Below, piece after piece: positions 9,258 to 17,448 of a DNA stretch of 64,000 nucleotides. The stretch is from CAAGNP01 sp045595965. GTDB lineage: Bacteria > Bacteroidota > Bacteroidia > Bacteroidales > UBA932. The DNA lies in NCBI GenBank assembly GCA_045595965.1, contig JAZOBN010000029.1, positions 58,120 through 122,119 of the forward strand, in the 5' to 3' direction. The notes beneath the pieces were generated by a model that worked only from the letters and a program-made list of their open reading frames with translations, had not been told where the DNA came from and ran no database searches. Position 1 is the stretch's first letter; every line of letters begins with the position of its first letter. Position numbers and translations under genes: made by a program.

Positions 9258-9265
9258 TATATTTG
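9258..9265 (+). promoter_or_regulatory. -7 box for the acyl-CoA synthetase operon
   Basis: TATATTTG, an exact TAnnTTTG match, lies 19 bases upstream of the ATG at 9284. It predicts a very short leader of about a dozen bases. The -33 region is only T-rich. Confidence 0.5.
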
Positions 9266-9283
9266 CAAGAAATAAACCTAACA

Positions 9284-11341
9284 ATGATTACAAAACAACT
9301 TATATCACCCAAAAGCATAGCGATAGTTGGAGGTTCGGATGATACGCACAAACCGGGGGGAAACACTTTGAAAAATCTCCTGGACACCGGATATAAAGGT
9401 GATCTCTTAGTTGTAAATCCCAAGGCAGACACTGTACAAGGGGTAAAATCATATCGCACTATAGATGACATTCCTTCTGTTGATTGTGCTATTCTCGCCA
9501 TACCTGCACATATGTGTCTGAATGCCGTTGACGTTTTATGCAACAAAAAGGGTTGCAAAGCGATTATAATTTTGTCTGCTGGATTCCACGAAGATAGCGA
9601 GGAAGGTGGGATAATAGAGGACAAAATCACAGAAATATGCAATAGGACAAATACTGCTCTGATTGGTCCGAACTGCATTGGAGTCATGACTCCGGATTAT
9701 GCAGGGGTATTTACCCACCCTATTCCTAAACTCTCCCCAAATGGAGCAGCACTCATCTCCGGTTCCGGTGCTACAATCGTATTCATTCTTGAGGAGGCAA
9801 TGCAACTCGGACTCCCATTCAGCCAGGTATTTTCTGTAGGAAACAGCGCCCAGATCGGAATTGAAGATGCACTTGAATATCTAGACAACACATACATAGA
9901 GGGAAAAAGTGCACCGGTAGTGCTTCTTTATATAGAGAATATCAGCGATCCCTGGAAATTATACAAACACTCCTCATCATTGATTCGCAAGGGGGTAAAA
10001 ATAGCTGCAATAAAAGCGGGATATAGTGAAGCCGGGAGCCGGGCAGCCTCATCCCATACAGGTGCTATGGCATCACCCGATAAAGCTGTTGATGCACTGT
10101 TCAAAAAGGCGGGAATAATCCGATGCTACAGCAGATCGGAGCTCGTAACAGTCGGCTCAGTTCTGATGCATCCTGCCCCAAAAGGGAAAAAGGTCGCTAT
10201 TGTCACCCACGCAGGCGGACCTGCAGTAATGCTGACCGATGTCCTCTCCTCTTCAGGGATTGAAATTCCACATTTCACAGGGGAAAAAGCAGAAGCGCTT
10301 CTCTCCAAACTTTTCCCCGGATCATCTACTGCAAACCCCATAGACTTCCTGGCAACTGGAACAGCATCACAATTGGGATATATTCTTGATGCTTGTGAAA
10401 ATGATTTTGACACAGACGCAGTAGTAGTGATTTTCGGCAATCCCGGGTTGACTACAACCTATGATGTTTACGATGTGCTGTATGATAAAATTAAGAACTC
10501 TACCAAACCGATATACCCTGTCCTCCCCTCAATTGTCAATTCTGCCGATGAGATAAAATATTTTCAATCCAAAGGGGAGATCAGTTTTTCTGACGAGGTA
10601 GTTCTTGGATCTGCATTGGCAAAGGTTATAAACAAACCACGCCACAATGAAAATATATCATTACCCCCTGTCGACAAAACAACAATACGCAGCATAATAG
10701 ATAGTGCCGGGAATGGATATTTATCCCCCGATAAAGTTCAGGCCCTCCTTGATTCTGCCGGAATCACCAGAGTAAAGGAGGCTGTCGTTTCAAACATTGA
10801 GCAGGCAATAGTCCAGGCAGAGAAAATTGGCTATCCTGTGGTAATGAAAGTTGTCGGTCCGGTACACAAATCGGATGTCGGTGGCGTATCACTAAATATC
10901 AAGGAGACCAACCACCTGAAGGATGAATTCAACAGAATGATCCAGATACCAGGGACAAATGGGATATTGATACAACCCATGCTGGATGGCACTCAGATCT
11001 TTATCGGTGCCAAAAGAGAACCCAAATATGGACATCTGATCCTTTGCGGACTTGGGGGAATATATGTTGAGACTATCAAGGATATAAACTACTCGCTCTC
11101 CCCCGTCTCTCAAATAGAGGCACAGACAATGATAACCGGTCTCAAGTCATACCCTCTTCTCCTGGGGACAAGGGGGCAGGAAGGGATCAATATCGACATG
11201 TTCAATGAAACGATCCGTAGAGTATCAGCTCTGTGTGAAGCAGCACCAGAGATTTTCGAGATGGATATAAACCCTTTATTGGGTTCTTCAAAACAAATTG
11301 TGGCAGTAGATGCGAGGATAAGAATAGAAAAGGAGATATGA
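9284..11341 (+). CDS. fused acetate/acyl-CoA ligase (ADP-forming)
   Basis: This 685-residue protein fuses the alpha and beta parts of an NDP-forming acyl-CoA synthetase, which converts acyl-CoA + ADP + Pi to acid + CoA + ATP. The CoA-binding Rossmann part (SIAIVGGSDD) is at the N-terminus. The succinyl-CoA-ligase-like region with the phosphorylated histidine lies in AASSHTGAMA (His258), and an ATP-grasp domain covers roughly residues 470-685 (GYPVVMKVVGPVHKSDVGGV). The open frame reaches back to 9263, but the ATG at 9284 gives the normal N-terminus and suits the -7 box. The stop overlaps the next small gene as ATGA. Being upstream of a 2-oxoacid:ferredoxin oxidoreductase, it probably harvests ATP from the acyl-CoA that enzyme makes. 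Acetate versus branched-chain acids cannot be told apart here. Confidence 0.92.
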   Translation: MITKQLISPKSIAIVGGSDDTHKPGGNTLKNLLDTGYKGDLLVVNPKADTVQGVKSYRTIDDIPSVDCAILAIPAHMCLNAVDVLCNKKGCKAIIILSAGFHEDSEEGGIIEDKITEICNRTNTALIGPNCIGVMTPDYAGVFTHPIPKLSPNGAALISGSGATIVFILEEAMQLGLPFSQVFSVGNSAQIGIEDALEYLDNTYIEGKSAPVVLLYIENISDPWKLYKHSSSLIRKGVKIAAIKAGYSEAGSRAASSHTGAMASPDKAVDALFKKAGIIRCYSRSELVTVGSVLMHPAPKGKKVAIVTHAGGPAVMLTDVLSSSGIEIPHFTGEKAEALLSKLFPGSSTANPIDFLATGTASQLGYILDACENDFDTDAVVVIFGNPGLTTTYDVYDVLYDKIKNSTKPIYPVLPSIVNSADEIKYFQSKGEISFSDEVVLGSALAKVINKPRHNENISLPPVDKTTIRSIIDSAGNGYLSPDKVQALLDSAGITRVKEAVVSNIEQAIVQAEKIGYPVVMKVVGPVHKSDVGGVSLNIKETNHLKDEFNRMIQIPGTNGILIQPMLDGTQIFIGAKREPKYGHLILCGLGGIYVETIKDINYSLSPVSQIEAQTMITGLKSYPLLLGTRGQEGINIDMFNETIRRVSALCEAAPEIFEMDINPLLGSSKQIVAVDARIRIEKEI

Positions 11342-11490
11342 TTAATAAAATAAAAGAGTGGTGGAAAAAACAGAGCACCACAACACAAGCATTCATTATA
11401 CTTATATTCTTTCTGATAATAGGAATCATCATCCGATGGGATTTCATCGCAGAAAGTGTATCAAATTCGTTCAATTTTTTCAAAAAATAA
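11338..11490 (+). CDS. 50-residue single-pass membrane protein
   Basis: This small gene begins at an ATG that overlaps the stop of the acyl-CoA synthetase (ATGA), a classic sign of translational coupling, and ends with TAA at 11490. The product starts MINKIKEWWKKQ, a basic and tryptophan-rich head. One hydrophobic helix follows (about residues 18-32, AFIILIFFLIIGIII), then a polar tail ending NFFKK. The positive N-terminus predicts the head inside the cytoplasm. I do not recognise the family. Position suggests it may tether or regulate the synthetase or oxidoreductase at the membrane, but that is conjecture. Confidence 0.65.
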   Translation: MINKIKEWWKKQSTTTQAFIILIFFLIIGIIIRWDFIAESVSNSFNFFKK

Positions 11491-11508
11491 CTTAACAAAT
11501 TACAAATT

Positions 11509-11730
11509 ATGGCATTACGAGGAGCAATAGTAGTTGACACTGAAAGATGCAAAGGCTGTGGCGTTTGTGTTGTAAACTGTCCTACTCAAACTATCGCACT
11601 ATCCAAAGAGGTAAACAGTAAAGGGTATAATTTCCTGTATATGGAAAATCCTGATAATTGTACCGGTTGTACAAACTGCGCGACTGTATGTCCGGACGCA
11701 GTAATTACAGTTTATAGAGTAAAAATCTAA
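11509..11730 (+). CDS. 2[4Fe-4S] ferredoxin subunit of 2-oxoacid:ferredoxin oxidoreductase
   Basis: This 73-residue protein has two classical cluster motifs, CKGCGVCVVNCP (about residues 14-25) and CTGCTNCATVCP (about 49-60), so it carries two [4Fe-4S] clusters. It is the delta subunit that passes electrons from the thiamine diphosphate site to external ferredoxin. It opens the block delta-alpha-beta-gamma, the usual arrangement of KorDABC/VorDABC-type enzymes. The gap to the alpha gene is 12 bases. Confidence 0.92.
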   Translation: MALRGAIVVDTERCKGCGVCVVNCPTQTIALSKEVNSKGYNFLYMENPDNCTGCTNCATVCPDAVITVYRVKI

Positions 11731-11742
11731 AAAATTACCAAT

Positions 11743-12825
11743 ATGGCAGAAAAAGTATTAATGAAGGGAAATGAAGCAATTGCATACGCAGCCATCAACT
11801 GTGGATGTGACGGATACTTCGGCTACCCCATCACGCCTCAATCTGAAGTAATGGAGACGTTGATGAAAGAAAAGCCCTGGGAAACAACCGGCATGGTAGT
11901 TTTACAGGCAGAAAGTGAAACATCATCAATCAACATGGTATATGGCGGTGCTTGTTGTGGAAAAAAAGTGATGACCTCATCAAGCAGCCCTGGTATCAGT
12001 CTGATGTGCGAAGGTCTATCATACATAGCCGGAGCAGAACTGCCTTGTCTGGTAGTAAATGTAATGAGGGGTGGCCCCGGCCTTGGAACAATACAACCGA
12101 GCCAGGGTGACTATTTCCAGGCGACCAAAGCTGGTGGTCATGGTGACTATCGCATGATTGTACTTGCACCTGCATCTGCTCAAGATATGTACGATTTTGT
12201 CGACCTTGGATTTGAATTGGCATTCAAATACCGCAATCCTGCAATGATTCTTGGGGATGGCGTTATTGGTCAGATGATGGAAAAAGTTGAGCTCAGACCC
12301 GCCAAGGCACGCCGTACAGAAGAGGAGATCCGCGCACTGTGCGACTCTTGGGCAACCATCGGCAAATCAGAAAATCGCGGTGGCAACACCATTACCTCGC
12401 TGGCACTGGAGGCAGATGTTCAGGAGAGACACAATATTCATCTTCAGAAGAAATATGCTGAAATTGAAGAAAATGAGGTAAGATATTCTACATACAAAAC
12501 AGAAGATGCTGAACACCTTATCGTTGCATTTGGTTGTATGTCACGTATCGGAGAAGCTGTTGTAGATTATGCCCGTGAGCAAGGTTACAAAGTGGGACTT
12601 CTTCGCCCTATTACCCTATTCCCTTACCCTAAAGCAGCCATCAATGCACTTATTCCACAATTGAAGAGCATAATGTCTGTAGAGTTGAATGCAGGACAAA
12701 TGGTGGAAGACATCAAGGTTATTGCAAACGGTAGAGTTCCTGTCAATTTCTACGGCCGCCAAGGTGGTATGATTCCAGACCCTGAAGAGGTATTTGAAGC
12801 ATTTGTAAAATCAATAAATAAATAG
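11743..12825 (+). CDS. vorB: 2-oxoacid:ferredoxin oxidoreductase alpha subunit (VorB type)
   Basis: This 360-residue subunit binds the pyrimidine part of thiamine diphosphate and shapes the keto-acid pocket. Typical signatures are KGNEAIAYAAINCGCDGYFG near the N-terminus, YPITPQSEVME, QAESETSSINMVYGGA and, in the C-terminal domain, VELNAGQMVEDI. Length and motifs match Bacteroidota proteins usually labelled 3-methyl-2-oxobutanoate dehydrogenase subunit VorB, but 2-oxoglutarate (KorA) is close and cannot be excluded by eye. The reaction is keto acid + CoA + oxidised ferredoxin to acyl-CoA + CO2 + reduced ferredoxin, in the cytoplasm. Confidence 0.9.
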   Translation: MAEKVLMKGNEAIAYAAINCGCDGYFGYPITPQSEVMETLMKEKPWETTGMVVLQAESETSSINMVYGGACCGKKVMTSSSSPGISLMCEGLSYIAGAELPCLVVNVMRGGPGLGTIQPSQGDYFQATKAGGHGDYRMIVLAPASAQDMYDFVDLGFELAFKYRNPAMILGDGVIGQMMEKVELRPAKARRTEEEIRALCDSWATIGKSENRGGNTITSLALEADVQERHNIHLQKKYAEIEENEVRYSTYKTEDAEHLIVAFGCMSRIGEAVVDYAREQGYKVGLLRPITLFPYPKAAINALIPQLKSIMSVELNAGQMVEDIKVIANGRVPVNFYGRQGGMIPDPEEVFEAFVKSINK

Positions 12826-12832
12826 TCGCATT

Positions 12833-13594
12833 ATGGATATAAAAGATATTATCAAACCCGAAAATAAGGTTTACGGCAAGACCCCCGTTCTTAAAGACGC
12901 CATTCTGCACTATTGTCCAGGTTGTTCTCACGGTGTGGTTCACAAACTTATTGCTGAAGTTATTGAAGAGATGGGAATTCAGGACAAGACTATCGGCATA
13001 TCTCCTGTAGGTTGCTCTGTATTCGCATACAATTACCTTAATATTGACTGGCAACAAGCTGCCCATGGTAGAGCTCCTGCTCTTGCCACAGCTACAAAAA
13101 GATTGATGCCTGATAAATATGTATTCACATATCAGGGAGATGGAGACCTTGCATCAATCGGTACCGCAGAGATCATGCACGCTTGCAACAGAGGTGAGAA
13201 CATCGTTGTAATCTTCATCAACAACGCCATTTATGGTATGACCGGTGGTCAGATGGCACCTACCACCCTTCTTGGTCAAGTAACTGCTACCACTCCATAC
13301 GGACGTAGAGCTGACCTTAACGGTTATCCTTTGAAAATAACTGAACTGATTGCCCAACTGGAGGGGACTTGCTATGTGACACGCCAGTCAGTACAGAATC
13401 CTGCTGCTGTCCGCAAAGCCAAAAAGGCCATCCGTAAAGCATTTGAAAACTCTATGATGAACAAGGGAACATCATTTGTAGAAGTAGTAAGTACCTGTAA
13501 CTCAGGATGGAAAACAACTCCCGTCAAAGCTAACAAATGGATGGAAGAGAACATGTTCCCATTCTATCCACTTGGCGATATGAAAGACAGGTAA
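12833..13594 (+). CDS. 2-oxoacid:ferredoxin oxidoreductase beta subunit (thiamine diphosphate-binding)
   Basis: This 253-residue subunit holds the diphosphate and Mg end of thiamine diphosphate. The motif begins GDGDLASIGT and closes with INNAIYGMTGGQMAPTT, and CPGCSHG near residue 29 is the usual start of this family. It follows alpha with a 7-base gap. As is typical for the KorB/VorA type, the cysteines for an internal [4Fe-4S] cluster are few and the electron route runs through the separate ferredoxin subunit. Confidence 0.92.
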   Translation: MDIKDIIKPENKVYGKTPVLKDAILHYCPGCSHGVVHKLIAEVIEEMGIQDKTIGISPVGCSVFAYNYLNIDWQQAAHGRAPALATATKRLMPDKYVFTYQGDGDLASIGTAEIMHACNRGENIVVIFINNAIYGMTGGQMAPTTLLGQVTATTPYGRRADLNGYPLKITELIAQLEGTCYVTRQSVQNPAAVRKAKKAIRKAFENSMMNKGTSFVEVVSTCNSGWKTTPVKANKWMEENMFPFYPLGDMKDR

Positions 13595-13624
13595 AAGGTA
13601 ACCAACAGTTAAAAATTGAACATT

Positions 13625-14170
13625 ATGAAAGAAGAAATAATTATCGCAGGCTTTGGAGGACAGGGTGTCCTCTCAATGGGAAAAATCCTCGCTTATGGTG
13701 GCATTATGCAAGACCAGGAGGTCACCTGGATGCCGTCATACGGACCTGAAATGCGTGGTGGCACATGCAATGTGTGCGTAATTCTCAGTGACAACAAGAT
13801 CAGCTCCCCTATCTTGAGCAAATATGACACAGCAATTATCCTGAACCAGCAATCAATGGATAAATTTGAGTCAAAGGTAAAACCTGGCGGTCTTCTCATT
13901 TACGACCCCAATGGTATCACCCGTCACCCCGAGAGGACCGATATTACCGTATGCAAGATCGCTGCTGTAGATGAAGCTGCAAATCTTGGCAATGCTAAAG
14001 CATATAACATGATTGTTTTAGGTGCATTCTTGAGAAAAAAGCCTATTGTAACCATGGAAAATGTCCTTAAAGGGTTGAAAAAATCCCTACCGCCCCGTCA
14101 TCATGGTTTGATTCCTATGAATGAAGAGGCTATCAACGTCGGTATGAATGCTGTAGAAGAGATCAGATAA
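13625..14170 (+). CDS. 2-oxoacid:ferredoxin oxidoreductase gamma subunit
   Basis: This 181-residue subunit belongs to the gamma family (KorC/VorC), starting KEEIIIAGFGGQGVLSMGKI and ending with a helical tail. The nucleotide-binding-like GFGGQG loop is the family signature; the subunit contributes CoA binding. An upstream in-frame TTG at 13616 exists, but the ATG at 13625 gives the standard N-terminus. Its stop overlaps the start of the thioesterase gene by one base (TAATG), which shows tight coupling. Confidence 0.9.
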   Translation: MKEEIIIAGFGGQGVLSMGKILAYGGIMQDQEVTWMPSYGPEMRGGTCNVCVILSDNKISSPILSKYDTAIILNQQSMDKFESKVKPGGLLIYDPNGITRHPERTDITVCKIAAVDEAANLGNAKAYNMIVLGAFLRKKPIVTMENVLKGLKKSLPPRHHGLIPMNEEAINVGMNAVEEIR

Positions 14171-14541
14171 TGAATATAGGTAAAGAGTATACTTGCACGA
14201 CACAAGTCGAGGCAGCCAACTGTGCATCAGCAGTTGGCTCCGGTGGCTTGGATGTATTTGCCACCCCATCAATGATAGCACTGATGGAAAAAGCAGCATA
14301 TACATTGGCTCAAAGTTCAATCTCTGATGGGGAATCTACAGTAGGGACACAAATGAATGTAGATCATGTAAAAGCTTCTAAAATTGGCGAGACAATAACA
14401 GCAAAAGCCGTCCTGACCGCCATTGACGGACGCAAACTCACTTTTGATGTCTCTGCAACAGATTCCAAAGGCAACACAATAGGCCACGGCACACACACCC
14501 GCTTCGTTATCCAAATAGAAAAATTTTTATCAAAACTTTAA
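14170..14541 (+). CDS. hotdog-fold thioesterase, FlK-like
   Basis: This 123-residue protein fits the hotdog fold, with the FlK/fluoroacetyl-CoA thioesterase-like pattern VGSGGLDVFATPSMIALME at the start of the long helix, SSISDGESTVGTQMNVDHV after it and HGTHTRFVI at the end. Such proteins hydrolyse acyl-CoA thioesters. It overlaps the gamma subunit gene by one base, so it probably acts on acyl-CoA made by the oxidoreductase, relieving CoA limitation when the ADP-forming ligase is saturated. That role is inferred from context. Confidence 0.82.
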   Translation: MNIGKEYTCTTQVEAANCASAVGSGGLDVFATPSMIALMEKAAYTLAQSSISDGESTVGTQMNVDHVKASKIGETITAKAVLTAIDGRKLTFDVSATDSKGNTIGHGTHTRFVIQIEKFLSKL

Positions 14542-14559
14542 TAGACAATACTTTATACT

Positions 14560-14898
14560 ATGAAACAAGAATTAATCCAGGCATTTATAATGAAACATGG
14601 CGAATGCTTTGACATGTATCGTGTTAACGAAATTCAAACAACACTCGCAAATGTTGATGATTCTAAGGCAGCCCCTATTCTTGGTCTGAGTCTCCAGAAC
14701 CCTACAGTAATATTGATTATCGCTATTGTTCTTGGTTGGGAGAGATTCTTTATCGGGGATATCGGATTGGGTATTGTCAAAGTCATCACATGCTATGGAT
14801 GTGGCATCTGGTGGCTGGTTGACATATTTACAGCAAAGAGAAGAACTCAGGATTACAACTATAAAAAATTCCAGGAGGCATTGATGCTTACCAGATAA
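14560..14898 (+). CDS. TM2-domain membrane protein
   Basis: This 112-residue protein has a polar N-terminal half (about 45 residues) followed by a TM2 domain: two transmembrane helices (IILIIAIVLGWERFFIGDIG and VKVITCYGCGIWWLVDIF). The glycine- and aromatic-rich turn GWERFFIGDIGLGIVK and the ending DIF are characteristic. Function of TM2 proteins in bacteria is unknown. It lies 18 bases after the thioesterase and 9 before the DUF2752 gene, and these two small membrane proteins often occur together. Confidence 0.88.
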   Translation: MKQELIQAFIMKHGECFDMYRVNEIQTTLANVDDSKAAPILGLSLQNPTVILIIAIVLGWERFFIGDIGLGIVKVITCYGCGIWWLVDIFTAKRRTQDYNYKKFQEALMLTR

Positions 14899-14907
14899 TT
14901 TGACACC

Positions 14908-15297
14908 ATGAAACATAAAATGCCAAGGACAACTATCGTCATTCTATGTACAATATTTGTCCTTGGCATTATTGTATACGGATCATTTGATCCGGAAAAA
15001 ACAAACTTCTTTCCACGTTGCCCCATATTTACCCTCACAGGGTTGAAATGTCCTGGGTGTGGCTCACAAAGGGCTCTGCATCAACTTTTGCATCTCAATA
15101 TCATTGAAGCCCTTAAATACAATGCCCTAATGATTTTCTCCATAATTCTGCTGGCATTTATCACCATCTCTACTCTGTTCAAAGAGAGGGCCCCAAAACT
15201 CTACACATTCAGCAGATCTCCTCTATTCGGATCAATAATAGTCGTAATGATACTCCTGTGGTGTATCCTTCGAAATATCTTTCCAAATATACTTTAG
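14908..15297 (+). CDS. DUF2752 membrane protein
   Basis: This 129-residue protein has three predicted membrane helices and the DUF2752 signature CPIFTLTGLKCPGCGSQRAL (about residues 39-58), which continues as HQLLHLN. The CPxCG-QRA motif with nearby cysteines could hold a metal or a disulfide; no function is established. It is the last gene of the plus-strand block and is followed by a weak hairpin. Confidence 0.85.
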   Translation: MKHKMPRTTIVILCTIFVLGIIVYGSFDPEKTNFFPRCPIFTLTGLKCPGCGSQRALHQLLHLNIIEALKYNALMIFSIILLAFITISTLFKERAPKLYTFSRSPLFGSIIVVMILLWCILRNIFPNIL

Positions 15298-15321
15298 GTT
15301 CCGATCAGTCATAAGACTTTT

Positions 15322-15344
15322 AGCCGGTAAGTACCGGTTATTTT
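15322..15344 (+). terminator. possible terminator after the DUF2752 gene
   Basis: CCGGTA (15324-15329) and TACCGG (15332-15337) form a short GC-rich stem followed by TTATTTT. The loop is tight and the T-run interrupted. It overlaps the stop codon of the convergent rny gene. Confidence 0.45.
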
Positions 15345-16882
15345 GCAAAAGCGACTGAGCGTGTCTCCCTGATAACGGTAATCTTCACCTGACCAGGATA
15401 TACCATCTCATCGTGGATCTTCTTGGCAATTTCATTTGAAAGAACCTCTGATTCTGCATCAGAAACCTGATCTGCACCCACAATAACGCGGAGTTCACGA
15501 CCTGCCTGAATAGCATAAGTTTTGGTTACTCCAGGGTGTGAAAGGGCTATATCCTCCATATCTTTGAGTCTCTTGATATAAGACTCTATCACCTCACGGC
15601 GTGCACCAGGACGGGCACCAGAAATAGCATCGGAAACAAGGACAATAGGAGAAATCAAAGACATCATCTCTACCTCCTCATGGTGAGCACCGATTGCATT
15701 GCATACCTCCGGTTTCTCTTTGTATTTTTCAGCCAGCTTCATACCCAAAATAGCGTGTGGCAACTCAGAATCCTCTTCTGAAACCTTTCCTATATCGTGA
15801 AGAAGACCTGCCCTCTTTGCAACCTTAGGATTCAAGCCAAGTTCAGAAGCCATTGTAGCACAAATATTGGCAACTTCACGAGAGTGCTGCAGCAAGTTCT
15901 GTCCGTACGAAGAACGGTATTTCATTCTACCGATAAGGCGGATAAGTTCAACATGAAGGCCATGGATACCAAGATCGATACAAGTACGCTTACCAGTCTC
16001 CATAATCTCATCTTCAAGCTGCTTTTGAACCTTTGCAACCACCTCTTCAATACGTGCAGGGTGGATACGGCCATCTGTAACCAGCTGGTGCAGAGCAAGA
16101 CGAGCTACCTCACGACGAACTGGATCAAAGGCAGAAAGGAGAATAGCTTCCGGAGTATCATCAACTACAATTTCCACACCTGTAGCAGCCTCAAGAGCAC
16201 GGATATTACGCCCTTCACGACCGATAATCCTACCTTTAACCTCATCGCTGTCAATATGGAATACAGTCACTGCATTCTCAATGGCTGTCTCTGGAGCAAC
16301 ACGCTGGATTGTATTGATAACAACTCTCTTTGCCTCTTTTGAAGCGGTCAGACGAGCCTCATCCATTACATCATTGATATACGACATTGCTTGAGTGCGT
16401 GCCTCTGCTTTCATACTCTCAACAAGTTGTTCTTTTGCCTCTGCAGCTGACATACCGGCAATATTCTCAATTTTTGCAATTGCCTCTTCTTTAAGTTTCT
16501 GGTACTCTTCAGATTTTTTGTTTACAACTTCAAGCTGTGATTTTAGATTTTCTCTGATCAGATCAGCCTCCCTGCTCTTTTTCTGCAACTCCTGATTTTG
16601 CTGATTCAACTGCATCTCTCTTTGCTTCAACTTGTTTTCAGTCTGCTGCATCTGAGCATTCTTTTCATTGATAAGCTGCTCATGTTCAGATTTTAGCTGA
16701 AGAAATTTCTCTTTGGCCTGGAAGATTTTTTCTTTCTTTATATTCTCCCCTTCAATCTCAGCATTACGGATAATTTGGCTGCTTTTTTTCTTAAGAATCA
16801 CATTGACTATAAGAATGTAGCCCCCGATTGCAACAAGTGCTGAGCATATACCTGTGATAATAAGTAAAATAATAGTATTCAT
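15338..16882 (-). CDS. rny: ribonuclease Y
   Basis: RNase Y (514 residues) is a membrane-tethered endoribonuclease that starts mRNA decay. Domains run in order: one N-terminal transmembrane helix (about residues 5-25), a long charged coiled coil (about 30-140, rich in K, E, Q), a KH RNA-binding domain with GRIIGREGRNIRALE, and an HD domain with the metal motif LLHDIGKV and QHSREVA before it. The length is standard. It lies downstream of zapA and the candidate 6S RNA on the same strand. The RNA's terminator separates it, so rny probably has its own promoter or depends on read-through. Confidence 0.96.
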   Translation of the reverse strand: MNTIILLIITGICSALVAIGGYILIVNVILKKKSSQIIRNAEIEGENIKKEKIFQAKEKFLQLKSEHEQLINEKNAQMQQTENKLKQREMQLNQQNQELQKKSREADLIRENLKSQLEVVNKKSEEYQKLKEEAIAKIENIAGMSAAEAKEQLVESMKAEARTQAMSYINDVMDEARLTASKEAKRVVINTIQRVAPETAIENAVTVFHIDSDEVKGRIIGREGRNIRALEAATGVEIVVDDTPEAILLSAFDPVRREVARLALHQLVTDGRIHPARIEEVVAKVQKQLEDEIMETGKRTCIDLGIHGLHVELIRLIGRMKYRSSYGQNLLQHSREVANICATMASELGLNPKVAKRAGLLHDIGKVSEEDSELPHAILGMKLAEKYKEKPEVCNAIGAHHEEVEMMSLISPIVLVSDAISGARPGARREVIESYIKRLKDMEDIALSHPGVTKTYAIQAGRELRVIVGADQVSDAESEVLSNEIAKKIHDEMVYPGQVKITVIRETRSVAFAK

Positions 16883-16982
16883 TGGTTGTTGTATATATAG
16901 TGTTTTAGTTTAGTTCAAACGCTATTACAACAAAAGAGAGACACCAATTTGTAGAAAAAAAGCCGCTAAATCACTGTTTAAA

Positions 16983-17008
16983 CAAAAAATCTTAATATGA
17001 TAAGATTT
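16983..17008 (-). terminator. intrinsic terminator of the candidate 6S RNA / zapA transcript
   Basis: On the minus strand AATCTTA pairs with TAAGATT across a 6-base loop and is followed by a run of Ts (plus-strand As at 16984-16989). It closes the non-coding segment after zapA. Confidence 0.75.
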
Positions 17009-17143
17009 GAGCTCCGATTTTGGGAATCAAACTTCCAACGTCACGTGCAATACGTAATCCTCCGCAGGAGTCACCTAGGCCTGTCTTCATCCATCGAGTT
17101 GGCTCGGTTATTTTTATTCTGTTGATTTTCGCAAAGAGTTGAC
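16984..17143 (-). ncRNA. ssrS: candidate 6S RNA (ssrS) downstream of zapA
   Basis: The 160 bases between the zapA stop and the terminator at 16983-17008 hold no open frame but can form a long hairpin-like RNA on the minus strand. CCGA and TCGG can close an outer stem, and CCAAC can pair with GTTGG across an asymmetric bubble. Two internal hairpins are CTCC-TGC-GGAG and ACGT-ATTGC-ACGT. 6S RNA, which binds housekeeping RNA polymerase as a promoter mimic, is encoded next to zapA in E. coli and many other bacteria. No separate -7 box is seen before it, so it may be processed from the zapA transcript. The identity rests on synteny and structure, and the 5' end is not defined. Confidence 0.55.
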
Positions 17144-17446
17144 CTAACGGCTTATACTTTCAATATATTCATCAAGATTATCGCTAAGATCCTTAATTCT
17201 CCCCTCCATTTCATTTATCTCGCTGTTTCTCTTCATCTTTATAAGCTGAGTCACAAAAATCAATGAAGAGATACTGATAGCATCTTGATCCGACAAATGG
17301 GCAAACCTGGATTTATATTCATCCACCCTGGTATTTATCATTTTCGCCGCTATACGCATAATTTCCTCCTCTTCAGGTGCAATATTGCTGAAGCTATGGG
17401 ATTTTCCCGCTATCGAGATATTTATCTTATGCCTATCCTCGCTCAT
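17144..17446 (-). CDS. zapA: cell division protein ZapA
   Basis: This 100-residue protein matches ZapA, which binds FtsZ and bundles its filaments at the division ring. The N-terminal region INISIAGKSHSFSNIAPEEE and the following helix EEIMRIAAKMINTRVDEYK fit the ZapA globular head, and the C-terminal helix is a coiled coil. The frame extends two codons to a TTG at 17452, but the ATG at 17446 is chosen; it lies 2 bases after the upstream stop. It is co-transcribed with a small coiled-coil gene from a strong promoter at 17764-17794. Confidence 0.9.
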   Translation of the reverse strand: MSEDRHKINISIAGKSHSFSNIAPEEEEIMRIAAKMINTRVDEYKSRFAHLSDQDAISISSLIFVTQLIKMKRNSEINEMEGRIKDLSDNLDEYIESISR

Positions 17447-17448
17447 TT

